Shown piece after piece: positions 63,627 through 64,000 of a DNA stretch of 64,000 nucleotides (position 1 is the first letter of the stretch; each line of letters starts with the position of its first letter). The position numbers were made by a program, and so were the translations under genes. Under the pieces are notes generated by a model. It saw only the letters and a list, made by a program, of their open reading frames with translations, searched no databases and was not told the origin of the DNA. This stretch comes from Rhopalosiphum padi (Eukaryota > Arthropoda > Insecta > Hemiptera > Aphididae), in assembly GCF_020882245.1 (NCBI RefSeq), contig NC_083600.1, positions 30,380,001 through 30,444,000 of the forward strand, in the 5' to 3' direction.

Positions 63627-64000
63627 GCCGGCGTTGTTTAATAATAATGTATGAACACTTATGACTAATATTATTATATTTAATTTGGGGACCACCTAAT
63701 AGTAAGGGGCATAGGTAGGAGATGCATGGAAATAAACAACAATCGATGAACCAACTGATTATTATCTTTTGAAACAGGGTGTAATGTATAGGGCAATAAA
63801 TTGCTTAAGAATTTGTGATTAATTCCTAGCATTTTAATTTTTAACAGTTCATCTATTAATTTAGTTTTTTCTTATAGTATTATATACTTTGTCTAAAATA
63901 AGAGTAACCTCGGATGGCAATCAATTTTTTTTGATTCAATTATACTAAACTATACTATATTGTACTACACTAAACTTAATTAAATTAATTTCCAACAAAC
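63627..64000. other. AT-rich DNA at the right edge
   Basis: I see no coding or repeat structure. It may contain an intron of the minus-strand gene to its left. Confidence 0.4.

Noticed and set aside
1..64000. CRISPR arrays, bacterial operons, tRNA or rRNA genes
   Set aside because: The window is eukaryotic; no regularly spaced repeats, and no tRNA box pairs or rRNA segments were recognised by eye. A covariance-model scan could still find a small RNA I missed.

Overview
This is a eukaryotic, very AT-rich window (long A/T runs, AT-rich introns, GC-rich exon islands). The recurring 'aggtacctac/ttacctat' words, the insect-type UDP-glycosyltransferases and the mix of hAT, pogo/Tigger and non-LTR remnants fit an insect, most likely an aphid (Acyrthosiphon-like). 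The species call is inference; no marker gene settles it.

Layout. 1-5 kb: a minus-strand gene for a secreted, low-complexity protein, with a TATA-bearing promoter and a non-coding first exon near 4.84-4.98 kb, a 2.2 kb intron, and its start codon directly after the acceptor. 10.9-19.5 kb (+): a complete six-exon UDP-glycosyltransferase (UGT 'A', 543 aa). 26.4-28.6 kb (-): a short PIAS/Siz-type SUMO ligase with PINIT and SP-RING domains but no SAP domain. 28.8-29.17 kb: an unexplained GC-rich island with several strong hairpins. 36.0-58.2 kb (+): a second complete six-exon UGT ('B', 531 aa), paralogous to A. 63.26-63.63 kb (-): the last exons of an unidentified gene. The rest is AT-rich intergenic or intronic DNA with transposon debris.

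The two UGTs are tandem paralogues on the same strand. Exons 3, 4, 5 and 6 are exactly 593, 223, 220 and 304 nt in both, with the same intron phases. Both have a signal peptide, the catalytic His/Asp pair, the UGT signature, a C-terminal membrane helix and a di-lysine ER-retrieval tail. They should act as lumenal ER enzymes joining sugar from a UDP-sugar to small lipophilic molecules such as plant allelochemicals, xenobiotics, pigments or hormones. The main difference is the last intron: 2.2 kb in A and 13.5 kb in B. In B it holds an internally deleted hAT element with target-site duplication, a foldback repeat, a KIAA1586-like hAT transposase relic, a LINE reverse-transcriptase relic, two further inverted-repeat elements, and a three-level nest (hAT-like > Tigger > short Tigger-type MITE).

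I found no CRISPR array, bacterial operon, tRNA or rRNA gene, and nothing that demonstrates a new biological system. The best candidates for follow-up are the 28.8-29.17 kb hairpin island, the SAP-less SUMO ligase, the transposon-loaded intron of UGT B and the unidentified genes at both ends.
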